Part shown: positions 10,101-17,900 of the stretch, piece by piece
Layout of the letters: the number at the start of each line of letters is the position of its first letter
How positions within the stretch are numbered: the first letter of the stretch is position 1
Source of the DNA: WTGA01 sp965214055
GTDB taxonomy: Bacteria > Pseudomonadota > Gammaproteobacteria > Arenicellales > Poriferihabitantaceae
NCBI GenBank assembly: GCA_965214055.1
Contig: OZ243931.1
Coordinates: 2,604,001-2,668,000, forward strand
Reading direction: 5' to 3'
Length of the DNA: 64,000 nucleotides
Notes under the pieces: model-generated
Databases searched by the model: none
Told to the model about the DNA's origin: nothing
The model's input: the letters and a program-made list of their open reading frames with translations, nothing else
Made by a program: the position numbers and the translations under genes

Positions 10101-10306
10101 ACGTCTTCGGCACTGGCGCCACTCCAGGTGATCTCCACCGTGACATTTTCAATTTTGAAGGTGGGGAAAAACTGGGTATTGAGCTGTTGGATTCCCCATA
10201 CGCCCGCCAGCAGCATCATGGCCATCAGCAGGTTTGCGGCCACCGGGTGACGGCTGAACAGGCCGATCAGATTGGATTGTTCGGGCACACGTAAGGCATC
10301 GTTCAT
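7169..10306 (-). CDS. RND efflux transporter, inner-membrane subunit
   Basis: 1,045 residues, the usual length for HAE1/AcrB-type pumps. The N-terminus reads NLIGLFSRHPVAANLLMAMM, forming the first membrane helix. Two groups of transmembrane segments flank the periplasmic porter domains. The proton-relay pair is visible in GIIVDDAIVVGEEAV (TM4), and the repeat-2 equivalent is GLSGIVVNDSIILIVF. The protein exports hydrophobic compounds using proton-motive force. It follows its membrane-fusion partner with a 4-nt ATGA overlap. No outer-membrane TolC gene is adjacent, so a TolC encoded elsewhere is presumed. The substrate cannot be told from sequence. Confidence 0.93.
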   Translation of the reverse strand: MNDALRVPEQSNLIGLFSRHPVAANLLMAMMLLAGVWGIQQLNTQFFPTFKIENVTVEITWSGASAEDVEDLITLPLEQSLRNIDHVKKMTSTSAEGVCLITLEFFSGTDMGLAVSQVEQQVDQVQDLPVDIDRPVVTKAALYERVASLLITGPTDLSQLRNLANRFETELLNRDISKVEINGLPKEQIAIEIPSVRLRELGLSLDEVGRRVASWSRNSPMGVIGQNETSRQLRFDERREDAFSFASVPVVAEEQGRLITLGDIADISRKPRDGQVSIQHEGEPAIELILYRTESSDSLKAAKTFHEWLDETHPNVPYGVELIVYDEQWQLLQGRISLLVKNGLSGLLLVVLILFLFMNARVAWWIAVGIPVSFMAALAALYLVGGSINMITLFALIMTLGIIVDDAIVVGEEAVAQFGTGEDPVNAPERSARRMLGPVFSSSLSTIAVFMPLLLVGGTIGTIMQSIPLVVICVIIASLVECFLILPGHLTHSFRRLMQTQPARWRVAFNRGFDRFRDGPFHNAVSAAISFRWSTLALSTALLIITVGFLSSGRIGFQFFPIAEADRLFANVAFVSGTPAHKVKAYLQVMEETLYEVEQDLSEDFINLVLSRHGIQQGEIKSRGDHFGVIGVELRDPDQRQTRNSTIIQTWKERLPRVPEIENLSILEPKAGPPGQDIEISITGEDINQVKSASIALQDVLHNIPGVSGIGDDSPYGREQMVLELTPTAKVLGLSVDNVSRQLRAAYDGYNVQELSDGFDDIDVTLRLPDRERNIIGSLATLDIMLPSGRSAPIQNLAHVRLQRGFESIRHDGGKLAITVVGNVDPAVNNTNEVRAELERDTLPTLSDQYSVRLSFEGRQAEERETLEDMQLGLGLALCLMYLVLAWVFGSYGWPLLVLTIIPFGIVGAIWGHVVMGLDLTVLSLFGFFGLSGIVVNDSIILIVFYKQLRAQGVQSRDAIVQATCMRFRAVILTSLTTIAGLLPLLFEKSLQAQFLIPMAISMAFGLAFATVLVLFLLPCLLMIYENTRGWLARTGAPEALGTPT

Positions 10307-11535
10307 TGGGCTTCAAATCCGTCAACGTCCACTTCCAGCCCATCAATTGCCAGGGGCAACCGTGATTGCAGAATCAGTTCGCCGTTCTGGAAATCGGTTC
10401 CGTCCAGCACCAGAAACGTTCCGGTTTCATCCTGCCGCCGGCCCAGGAGCGTGATTTTCCGGGAGTGCAGTTTTCCCTCTTTGATCAGGTAAACCTGGCG
10501 GTTTCCATACAGCGCATTGAGCTTGACCAGGACCGCATTGTCGATCTTCGGCAGGGACAACTGCAAGGAGACGGTACGGCCCAGTTCCGGCAACGGTTGT
10601 TCGCTGCGAAAAAAGGCATCGACACCTCCCTGACCCTCGGCAACACTGGAGGACAGTCGGTCCAGGGTCAGGGGGATGCCGCTTTCAAGGGTGCGGGCCT
10701 GTATGCGCTGGTTGCTTTCCAGTGCTGTGCGAAGAGGCCGGATATGCTGACTGGGCACCTGGGTGCGGATTTCAAGCTGTTGGTCATCGTAAAGCCTGAC
10801 CAGCGACCCGCCCCGCGCCCGTCTGTCACCCGGGGAGACCATCACCTCCACGATTCGCCCGGAAAATGGAGCCACAACACGGCTGCGTCCGATGTCCAGC
10901 TGTGTGCGACGCAAGGCGGCCCGGGCCTTGTCCAGTCGCGCATTCCACAATTTCTGCCTGAAAGAAAAATCCGCGATCGATTGATGACGCTGGGTAATTG
11001 CGAGCTGCTGTCGTTGTTTGTTTTTCAGCGCGGCATCCATCGCTGCCTGGCTGCCCGCCGCAGACTGCACCAGAGTACGGGCGCGGGCGACCTCCTTGTC
11101 GATAATGGCCAACAACGCCTTTTCAATGTCCAACGCATGTTGATCGGCAGCATGGCGTATGTCATCGCTGTTGATCTGGGCTTCAATTTCCGCCACCTCG
11201 GCCCGACGTTGCACCAGTTCGAGTTCGCTGTCCCGGCGGTCCATCGCAATCAGCAACTGCCCCTTTTTCACGGAATGGCCCTCCAATACCAATACCTGGT
11301 GAACATCCGCTTCGATGCTGGCCGTCAAGGTGCTCAGGTTCGGGGTTTCCACCTGTCCGTACAGGGTCAGTGTCGGCGAGATCGTCTGTTTTTCAATCAC
11401 CCCGGCAGCAACCACCGGGGTACGCACCGTCCTTTCCAGTTGTTCCGGGCTTTTTGCGCTGGAGATGAGATACATGAAGCCGCCAGCACCCAGTCCCAGA
11501 ATCAGTAACGGTAAAATGAACTTTACAATTTTCAC
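10303..11535 (-). CDS. RND-pump periplasmic adaptor (membrane fusion protein)
   Basis: 410 residues with one N-terminal membrane anchor (about residues 5-25). A lipoyl half-motif lies at ASIEADVHQVLVLEGHSVKKG, a long charged helical hairpin at about residues 100-215, and the second half-motif at SRVVAPFSGRIVEVMVSPGD; beta-barrel and membrane-proximal domains follow. It links the RND pump to an outer-membrane channel. It is the first gene of the two-gene operon and its stop overlaps the pump's start by 4 nt. The TetR or MarR regulator often found next to such pumps is absent. Confidence 0.9.
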   Translation of the reverse strand: MKIVKFILPLLILGLGAGGFMYLISSAKSPEQLERTVRTPVVAAGVIEKQTISPTLTLYGQVETPNLSTLTASIEADVHQVLVLEGHSVKKGQLLIAMDRRDSELELVQRRAEVAEIEAQINSDDIRHAADQHALDIEKALLAIIDKEVARARTLVQSAAGSQAAMDAALKNKQRQQLAITQRHQSIADFSFRQKLWNARLDKARAALRRTQLDIGRSRVVAPFSGRIVEVMVSPGDRRARGGSLVRLYDDQQLEIRTQVPSQHIRPLRTALESNQRIQARTLESGIPLTLDRLSSSVAEGQGGVDAFFRSEQPLPELGRTVSLQLSLPKIDNAVLVKLNALYGNRQVYLIKEGKLHSRKITLLGRRQDETGTFLVLDGTDFQNGELILQSRLPLAIDGLEVDVDGFEAQ

Positions 11536-11847
11536 GGCGTATCAACGGTCCGTCATAAAAAAGGAAGAAGGAGTATATCGGATACAGGGAACACCCCGTC
11601 GGTGGAAACCCTCCCTGGAGGGAGCTGTTCAGTCCACGAAAGGACATTCGGTTCTGCACAGATAGAATGTTTTTCCTGCACGTTCATCAGGCAGTCGATT
11701 GTACAGGTACCGGGTTCATGAGTCAGTTGGATTCACCCCGGTTCCATCGTTTCATAACATCTGGTGAGTTGGCCGGATCGCATCACGAGTGCCTGCAATC
11801 ATGGTTATCCGAAGGATAGTACGGCGGGTTGAAATACCTGTCAAATC

Positions 11848-11891
11848 GAACGGTTGAAGTTTGTTAGAAGCAAATAGAACGGTTGAAGTTT
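11848..11891 (+). repeat. Two-copy 15-bp direct repeat
   Basis: GAACGGTTGAAGTTT occurs at 11848-11862 and again at 11877-11891, start-to-start distance 29 bp, in a region without a plus-strand gene. It could be a paired protein-binding site or the edge of a decayed mobile element. Confidence 0.35.
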
Positions 11892-11904
11892 TGGTCAAAC
11901 AGCT

Positions 11905-12066
11905 CTATCCCGATACGAACGTGAGAAAGATTTCAATCTGCATCATGAGCGCGTGGTATATCTTCTCCTTCAGGACATGGGACCCCGCTTTCCGATAACC
12001 TCCCCCCTGTGCCTCATCGAAGACTTCGGCCATTTTGACCATAAGTTCGACCTGATTTTCCAACAT
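11905..12066 (-). CDS. Small hypothetical ORF (53 residues)
   Basis: ATG at 12066 to TAG at 11905. The product begins MLENQVELMVKMAEVFDEAQ and ends IFLTFVSG; it is an amphipathic helical sequence with a reasonable amino-acid balance. No family recognised. No strong ribosome-binding site is visible (GGCCCAGA precedes the ATG). It may be a genuine small protein or the end of a decayed gene. Confidence 0.3.
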   Translation of the reverse strand: MLENQVELMVKMAEVFDEAQGGGYRKAGSHVLKEKIYHALMMQIEIFLTFVSG

Positions 12067-12177
12067 TCTGGGCCATAGAGGCAACTTCCCGGGGTGGTAA
12101 ACCTAAGGATTGAGATTTTATCGGTTGGGGTTGGTTTTTGATGCGCCAATACAAATCAGAAAATACTGGCCCAAAGG

Positions 12178-12687
12178 CTATAGTCCGAGATTCACAAAGG
12201 TTTGTAGTGGCAAAAAGAGGCGGCGCGACCAGGACAGGAAAGGCTTGAATCCGTAATGCTCGTAAAAAGCACTGGCTCGATCGCTCTTGGCTTCGACGAC
12301 GACCGCGTAGACTCCTAGCGTGTTGCTCACACGCACGACGCGGTGGATGGCGTCGAGCAACAAATTCTCGCCGAGACCTCGGCCCTGGTATCCATGAGCA
12401 ACGGCAAGCCGCCCAATCAGTGCCACTGGTACAGGATAGTGCGGTAACCGCTTGACCAGTGCTGCCGACAGATCGCCCTTTTCAAAACTCGCCGCGCTCA
12501 AGGTGTAATAGCCAAGTATTTCTCCGGGCTGTTCAGCAACCGCGACGTAGACCTGTGCAATGCGTCGCAGGGCATCCTGCGAGGCTTGACGGTGGAGATA
12601 GGCATTGAGAGCAGGCTCTCCACAGGAAAAGGCGGTGCGGTCGTGATGCGAGCCGAGGAGCTCGATCAGGAACGGCGATTCATTCAC
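12178..12687 (-). CDS. GNAT acetyltransferase toxin (TacT-like)
   Basis: 169 residues. The N-terminal pattern FSCGEPALNAYLHRQASQD, the acetyl-CoA loop LAVAHGYQGRGLGENLLLDA and the C-terminal FYEHYGFKP are characteristic of TacT/AtaT-type toxins, which acetylate the amino group of aminoacyl-tRNA and block translation. The start is GTG 12687, overlapping the DUF1778 antitoxin by 8 nt, the standard arrangement of this toxin-antitoxin class. The acetyl-CoA-binding motif and the catalytic Tyr region look intact, so the toxin is probably functional. Confidence 0.87.
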   Translation of the reverse strand: MNESPFLIELLGSHHDRTAFSCGEPALNAYLHRQASQDALRRIAQVYVAVAEQPGEILGYYTLSAASFEKGDLSAALVKRLPHYPVPVALIGRLAVAHGYQGRGLGENLLLDAIHRVVRVSNTLGVYAVVVEAKSDRASAFYEHYGFKPFLSWSRRLFLPLQTFVNLGL

Positions 12688-12985
12688 CCATGCGCTCGCG
12701 GTAGCGGTGGGCGGCGCGTCTCAGAGCGGCATTCGGGGTAGGTGGGTTGAGCAATGCCTCGTGGAAGGCATCCCAGTCGGTTGCCGACAACACGATCCGC
12801 TCGCGGGCCTCAATGACCCGCTCGGCCGCGGCAACGGCGTTGCTCAGCACGAACCGGCTGATGGTGGTTTCTTCGTAGGCGGCTGCCCGTTCCAGCTTGT
12901 ACTTGCTTTGGATGTCGAGGCGAAGGTGCATGCGCTGGTGTTTTAATTTGGTTGCTTCGGCCACTGTCTTCTCTTCCGTTTCCAT
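12680..12985 (-). CDS. DUF1778 antitoxin (TacA-like)
   Basis: 101 residues. The ribbon-helix-helix region (HLRLDIQSKYKLERAA, TTISRFVLSNAV) followed by AAAERVIEARERIVLSATDW is diagnostic of DUF1778/TacA antitoxins, which bind operator DNA with the RHH domain and wrap the GNAT toxin with the C-terminal helix. It is the first gene of the pair, overlapping the toxin by 8 nt. A decayed second copy of this gene lies about 200 bp upstream (13193-13389). Confidence 0.88.
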   Translation of the reverse strand: METEEKTVAEATKLKHQRMHLRLDIQSKYKLERAAAYEETTISRFVLSNAVAAAERVIEARERIVLSATDWDAFHEALLNPPTPNAALRRAAHRYRERMGE

Positions 12986-12995
12986 GAATAACAGA

Positions 12996-13024
12996 AGTAT
13001 GCGTCATTCTGGCGTACATTGCAA
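12996..13024 (-). promoter_or_regulatory. Putative DUF1778/GNAT promoter
   Basis: On the minus strand TTGCAA (13024-13019) and CATACT (13001-12996) are 17 nt apart. CAGAA-N10-TTCTG forms a small inverted repeat over the -10 region. The -10 ends 10 nt before the antitoxin ATG, so the leader would be very short. Confidence 0.4.
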
Positions 13025-13192
13025 GAAAAATTACTCTTTCATATCATACGGATTATGTGTCGTTGGATTACACAACCCGGGTTCCCTCCCCGGAGCATCA
13101 GACAGACCATAGGATCAGTGAAATCCTAGAAGAACGTACTGTCTCAAGCCAAGGACAGAAAAACCCCGTGCCGTAAAAAGAAAAATGAGCAG

Positions 13193-13389
13193 TTATCCAT
13201 TATGAAAACAGGAAACTCTGTCATGCCGCTCGTGGGTCTCAATGACCCGTTCGGCCGCGCGGCAACAGCGTTGCTCAGCACGAACTGGCTGACGGCATTT
13301 CCTTCGTAGGCGGCTGCCTGTTCCAGCTTGTGCCTGCTTTGAGTCTTGAGATACCAATGGTTCTTCATTGGCTCTTTTCTTTCGCTCAC
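13193..13389 (-). pseudogene. Frameshifted, truncated DUF1778 antitoxin duplicate
   Basis: The start MKNHWYLKTQSRHKLEQAAA at 13368 and the following FVLSNAVA parallel the intact antitoxin at 12680-12985. At 13255-13264 an extra GC relative to the intact gene (gccgcgcggc versus gccgcggc) shifts the frame; the continuation AAERVIETHERHD is in the other frame and stops at 13193. The C-terminal toxin-binding part and any toxin gene are missing. DNA similarity to the intact gene is obvious over about 110 bp, so this is a decayed paralogue. Confidence 0.75.
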
Positions 13390-13507
13390 GCAGAGTTATG
13401 TGTGGAGTGTTTGGGGGAATCCAAGTGTTGTTACTGTTATCGTATACCGAACGAAAGCAACCGACTGGTATCGATATGCTTTCGCAGATCATTGCCGAAG
13501 GTTCAAG

Positions 13508-14377
13508 TCAACACACCAGCGAACGCATCAATTGTTCCGAACAGCCGGCGGTCCACCGACTTTGATGGGCGGTAGCCATGTTTGTTTTTCTGATGAGCCA
13601 ATCTTTATCTCGACCAAATGTTGCCAAAGTTTCCTTACCCGGATGAGGTGACACCACAACGACTGCATCGTGAGAAATCGGGAGGCAACTCTGCTCGTTT
13701 TCTCCTGTCTTGAAAATGGTAATACCATGACTTCCGATCACAAAGCTTCTTTTTGGAATACCAATAACACCAAACAACAAACCGGTTTCCCTGCAAAATT
13801 TTTCCTCCTGCTGGGTAAGATGACTATCCTCCCCAGCAGCGAATCTTGCATCGACATTATGTTCAACTTTTTCCATCAACCGTACAGTTTCTCTGTCTTG
13901 GTAAAATGAGTCCTTATCAGGAGGCGGATGGTTCTGTTGTTCGGTACACTCTTTTTCCGCTTCATGGAATATATCTTCAAAATTATTGCTCGACATTACT
14001 CTCTGTTGAGATTCGCGAGTCCTTCGCGCCATGGAACACACGAATCGTTTGATAGTGTCCGAATCTTCTTCAGATAGTTCGGGGCATTTTTTGCTTCGGA
14101 CCTTTTCCATTATGTTCCGGATGACAGGAGCAGTTCGACTTTCAAACTCTTGCAAATCCCTTTCATATGAATAATCTTTCCTGGTCAAGGCACCTGTATC
14201 AGGATCATAGACATGCGTGGTGTACAGGTCCTTTTCTACAAAACTGTTATGTGGTTTGGCTTTCCAGACACATCCTGTTTTCGTATCTCCCATCCAGAAA
14301 TAACCTTCGGAATTGCAAAAATTCCTGAGCAGAAATTGTGGAATATAATGCTGTCGTTTCGGGTTATTGGAACTCAT
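13508..14377 (-). CDS. DUF4238 family protein
   Basis: 289 residues. The N-terminus KRQHYIPQFLLRNF is the hallmark of DUF4238, followed by an aromatic/charged segment (YFWMGDTKTGCVWKAKP, VEKDLYTTH) and a helical region starting ERDLQEFESRTAPVIRNI. The biochemical function of the family is unknown; members occur mostly in variable genome regions. It starts at ATG 14377, overlapping the stop of the 102-residue ORF upstream (ATGA), which suggests the two are translated together. It sits among toxin-antitoxin genes, so a role in defence or stress is possible but not shown. Confidence 0.75.
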   Translation of the reverse strand: MSSNNPKRQHYIPQFLLRNFCNSEGYFWMGDTKTGCVWKAKPHNSFVEKDLYTTHVYDPDTGALTRKDYSYERDLQEFESRTAPVIRNIMEKVRSKKCPELSEEDSDTIKRFVCSMARRTRESQQRVMSSNNFEDIFHEAEKECTEQQNHPPPDKDSFYQDRETVRLMEKVEHNVDARFAAGEDSHLTQQEEKFCRETGLLFGVIGIPKRSFVIGSHGITIFKTGENEQSCLPISHDAVVVVSPHPGKETLATFGRDKDWLIRKTNMATAHQSRWTAGCSEQLMRSLVC

Positions 14378-14682
14378 CCGAGTTGATCTTTACAGTTGAT
14401 ATTCTTAAATGCACAGGTGCCATTTTGCCCGGGCAAGGATTCTACACGCAACAACACAGATTGTGTCAGCCAGAAATAACAGCACCGAATCTTTAACGAC
14501 TCCTCGCGTGTTGTTGGACCGTGATCTCCTGGTTGGCACCAGATTTGCGAGTCCCGGATGAGCAGCCAGTCAACCCGATGGTATTTCCTTTCCTGTCGGA
14601 TTGAAAAATCGGCCAATCCCCTTGAATCAACTGCCTTCCCTGGGAGGGAGAGAAAAGTCTTCATCTCGTATCCATCGGTCAA
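14374..14682 (-). CDS. Small hypothetical protein coupled to DUF4238 gene
   Basis: 102 residues from ATG 14682 (a second Met at residue 7). No recognised domain; the middle (HRVDWLLIRDSQIWCQPGDH) and C-terminus contain several Cys and Trp residues. The stop codon overlaps the ATG of the DUF4238 gene in an ATGA arrangement. This is the main argument that it is a real gene, and it would be the first cistron of the pair. Codon use cannot be judged at this length. Confidence 0.4.
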   Translation of the reverse strand: MTDGYEMKTFLSLPGKAVDSRGLADFSIRQERKYHRVDWLLIRDSQIWCQPGDHGPTTREESLKIRCCYFWLTQSVLLRVESLPGQNGTCAFKNINCKDQLG

Positions 14683-14981
14683 AATGAATTAGAATCGATT
14701 CCAGGGGCAAGTGCTCTTTGTGAGCAGGATTGCCAACCATCCGGAAGAGGCGGATAATTTTTAAAATGTCATGTCAATCGTAATCACGACGAAGGCCCCT
14801 GCCGGGGGGAGAGTTGAAAGGGCAGCCCAAACAGGATGAAGCTCACCCTGGCCCTGAAACCGGCATCCCGCGTTGACAGTTTGAAAACTGCATGCCGGGA
14901 AATTCCAGTTGCCTCTGCGATGTATTTCCATCGAACACCGCTTCTTCACAACCCGGGCACCGGGGAGGAGCGACGTATCCG

Positions 14982-17900
14982 GTGACCCCAGTGTTTTCAT
15001 TGCCCGGAGGCCTGCTTTCCATTGATCTGGAGGTCGACCCGAAGAACAACCATATCTTCGCTTTCGCTGCGGTGAATCCGGATACCCGTGAAACCCTGAT
15101 CCACGACCGAAAAACCAGTTTTGCCAGGGCGTTGACCAAGCTGGACCAGATCGCAGGGGGAGTATCCTGCCTGGTTGGCCACAACCTCATCGCCCATGAC
15201 CTGCCGCAATTGAAAGCGTGCCGCCCCGGCCTGAAGCTGCTGGAGCGGCCCGCCCTCGATACCCTGATGCTGAGTCCCCTCGCTTTTCCCCAGAATCCCT
15301 ATCACCGGCTCATCAAGCACTACCAGGACGGGGGACTCATCCGGGGGCAGATCAACAACCCTGAACTCGATGCCCGGCTGGCACTGGATGTCCTGCAGGA
15401 GGAATTCCGGGCCCTGCAGCAAATCCCCGGGGACCTGCTGCTGTGCTGGCACTGGCTGAGCACACTGGAACCGGGGGGAGAGGGTTTCGATCTTTTTTTC
15501 TCTGCCCTGCGACAGTCGGGACGGCCCGACGATCACACCGCACTGTCCGCCATACAACGGCAGCTGGATGGACAGGGCTGCCAGACCCATGGCAGGGAAG
15601 TGCTGGAGCACCCCACCGGCAAGGGATGGCCCCTGGCCTATGCACTGGCCTGGCTGTCCGTCAGTGGAGGCAATTCAGTCATACCGCCCTGGGTGTGCCG
15701 CCAGTTTCCCGATACGCTTCAGATCGTGAAAGTTCTGCGCGACACGGCCTGCGCGGACCCGGCCTGCCATTGGTGCACGGATCGGCACGATCCGGTGAAG
15801 GAACTCAAGCGTTGGTTCGGTTTTGAGACGTTCCGGGCGGAACCCAAAGATGAATCCGGTCAATCCATGCAACAGACCATTGTCCAGGATTCGATGGCGG
15901 GAATGTCTGTGCTGGGGTTGCTGCCCACCGGGACCGGGAAGTCGCTGTGCTACCAGATTCCGGCCCTGTCCCGATACGACAAGATCGGGGCCCTGACGGT
16001 GGTCATCTCGCCTCTGGTGGCCCTGATGTCCGACCAGGTAGCTGGCCTGGAAAGGCGCAATATCACGTCCTGCACCACGATCAATGGCATGCTGTCCATG
16101 CCCGAGCGCAAAGAGGCACTGGACCGGGTGCGGCTGGGAGATGCCAGCATCCTGCTCATCTCCCCGGAACAGCTTCGGAGCACTTCGGTACGAAGGGTCC
16201 TGGACCAGCGGGAAATCAGCTTCTGGGTGGTGGATGAGGCCCACTGCCTGTCTAAGTGGGGGCACGACTTCCGGCCCGACTATCGCTACATCGGGCGCTT
16301 CATTCGCGAGAAATCGGAACGCGAAGGCGGGGTGCCGCTGGTCATGTGCCTGACTGCGACGGCGAAACCGGACGTGGTCACCGACATCACCCGGCACTTT
16401 CAGGACAAACTGGATATCCCTCTCAAGGTCGTGGACGGTGGCAGCGAGCGCAGCAACCTGGTTTTCGAGGTGATTCCCACCACCCCGGACCGAAAATTCC
16501 ATCATGTCCATGAACTCCTGTCCATGGCACTGCCGTCCGGTTCTTCAGGAGGGGCCATCGTGTACTGTGCGACCCGGCGTTCCACGGAAGAATTGACCGA
16601 ATTCCTGCAGGCCAAGGAGATGGAATCCAAATATTTTCACGGGGGACTTTCCCCGGAAACCAAAAAGGAAGTGCTGGAGGGCTTTACCGACGGGAAACTG
16701 CAGGTGATCACGGCAACCAATGCCTTCGGCATGGGGATTGACAAACCGGACATCCGTCTTGTGGTGCATGCCGACATTCCCGGCTCGCTGGAAAACTACC
16801 TGCAGGAAGCCGGCCGGGCCGGTCGGGACGGCGGCACAGCACGGTGTATCCTTTTCCATACGCCGGATGATGTGGAGCGCCAGTTTGGCATGTCCGCCCG
16901 TTCACGACTGACCCAGCGGGAAATCCAGGGAGTGCTGAAAGCCCTGCGAAAACTGTCAGCCAGGGACAAGAGTGGCAATGAAGACAGTGTGGTCGCCACC
17001 GCTGGTGAAATTCTCAACGAGGATGATGAATTTCTTGTGGAGCGGGACTTTGGCACCGAAGACACGAAAATCAGGACAGCGGTTGCCTGGCTGGAGGAAT
17101 CGGTCCTGCTGACCCGTGAGGAGAATATCGTGAACGTGTTTCCTTCCTCTTTGCTGGTCAAGTCATTCGAGGATGCCCGGATTCGGCTCTTACAGAACCG
17201 TAAGTTGACCGAAAAGTACCGGGGACAGTTGCTGGAAATTACCCGGGCACTGATGAATGCCAGTGCAGTGGAGGGTATTACCACCGATGAACTGCGCAAC
17301 CTGGTGGGCCTGAGCCCGAATGGGATCCGGGGGGCCCTGTATAACCTGGAACAGCTGGGTATCGTCAGCAATGACATGGCATTGACTGCCTATGTGCACA
17401 AGGGGGTTCAGCGCGCTTCCACCAAACGTCTTCAGGAGGCCGTAGAACTGGAGTGCGCCCTGATCGAACAACTCCGCCTTTCGGCCCCGGATATGGAAAA
17501 GGGAGAAAAATTCCCCCTGCACCTGCGTCTCATCGCCCAGGCTCTTCGGGATGAGGAGGTTCCGAACCCCTTGCCGGAACGGGTCTGGCGCATTCTCCGC
17601 AGTCTCCAGTTCGACGGATGGGACGAGGATGGAGGCAGGGGGAGTCTGTCATTGCGCAAAATTGACGCAGAACAGGTCAACGTGACCCTGCAGCGGGAAT
17701 GGTCCCTATTGAAAGAAACCGCCGAGATTCGCCGTACGGCGGCACACCGGTTGCTGGAACACCTGTTGTTGTCGCTGCCGGACGGTCGCCGGGGAACCGA
17801 CATTCTGGCCGAAACCACCGTGGGAAAAATGCTCGATGCGATCCGCTCAGATATTGAACTGCTCAATTCCGGTAACCGGAAATTCGACAAGCTCCTGGAC

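Larger units (their letters stand above)
11536..12177. other. Intergenic region with a small ORF and a direct repeat
   Basis: About 640 bp between the efflux operon and the GNAT toxin gene. It holds a 53-codon minus-strand ORF (11905-12066) and two 15-bp direct repeats (11848-11862 and 11877-11891). Otherwise I see nothing recognisable. Confidence 0.4.
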
